Below, in pieces: positions 64,000-64,000 of a stretch of DNA of 64,000 bases. Source of the stretch: Burkholderia sp. Lineage in GTDB: Bacteria > Pseudomonadota > Gammaproteobacteria > Burkholderiales > Burkholderiaceae. The stretch is from positions 1 through 64,000 of the forward strand of contig JASLEG010000087.1 in the NCBI GenBank assembly GCA_030151225.1, in the 5' to 3' direction. Position numbers and translations under genes: made by a program. The notes under the pieces were generated by a model. It saw only the letters and a program-made list of their open reading frames with translations, was not told the origin of the DNA and searched no databases. Numbering within the stretch: position 1 is the first letter of the stretch; each line of letters begins with the position of its first letter.

Positions 64000-64000
64000 G

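Overview
This window looks like part of a large, GC-rich conjugative plasmid from a betaproteobacterium, most likely a Burkholderiales host (Burkholderia, Paraburkholderia or Ralstonia type). The basis is codon usage strongly biased to G/C in third positions, small families such as DUF3717 that I associate with Burkholderiales, and the gene set; no rRNA, tRNA or chromosomal marker is present. No intact insertion sequence, transposase, integrase or CRISPR array was seen.

Layout. Positions 1-12100 hold mostly small plus-strand genes: a DUF932 protein, an LPD29-type protein, a DPPY DNA methyltransferase, a DUF6900-like protein, a 705-aa ParB-like protein and several unknowns. The gaps in this part are long and GC-rich, contain a duplicated 90-bp sequence, and include three very long imperfect stem-loops (2284-2425, 7077-7261, 9774-9932). 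A predicted oriT lies at about 13521-13611; its nic region matches the F-type core in register. By that prediction the minus strand is transferred and 1-13.5 kb is the leading region, which enters the recipient first. The leading genes use the transferred strand as template, and the stem-loops would suit single-strand promoters of the Frpo/ssi type (inference).

Positions 14013-19344 carry a relaxosome unit in TrwA-TrwB-TrwC order: a ribbon-helix-helix protein, the coupling protein TraD and the MobF relaxase-helicase TraI. A less GC-rich cargo island follows at 19549-23116: an FkbM-type methyltransferase, then convergently a histidine kinase, an exported small protein, and a BetR-HTH plus receiver regulator. 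From 23885 to 48129 runs an MPF-F type IV secretion operon: transglycosylase, TraA, L, E, K, B, an inserted group (HNH nuclease and a broken DUF5131 gene), DsbC, TraV, C, TrbI, S26 peptidase TraF, TraW, three unknowns, TraU, TrbC, TraN split into two genes, TraF, TraH and TraG. Most genes overlap by 1-8 bases, so the operon is tightly coupled.

Positions 48170-59754 hold maintenance and accessory genes: a membrane protein, a periplasmic PLD nuclease, a zeta-toxin/KfrB fusion, a lipoprotein, a stand-alone DsbD-alpha-like protein, a 1390-aa trimeric autotransporter adhesin flanked by two related small proteins, and a DUF1173 protein. Two replication modules end the window. One (59861-61470) is IncFII-like: a minus-strand antisense RNA with strong promoter and terminator, a 35-codon leader peptide, a RepA-like initiator and a downstream DnaA box. 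The other (62061-63853) is a Rep_3 initiator with about 14 iterons in both orientations, an AT-rich stretch and a DnaA box. The plasmid therefore appears to be a dual replicon.

All assignments come from reading the sequence and from recall of protein families; no database search was possible. Borders and starts of small genes are the least certain.
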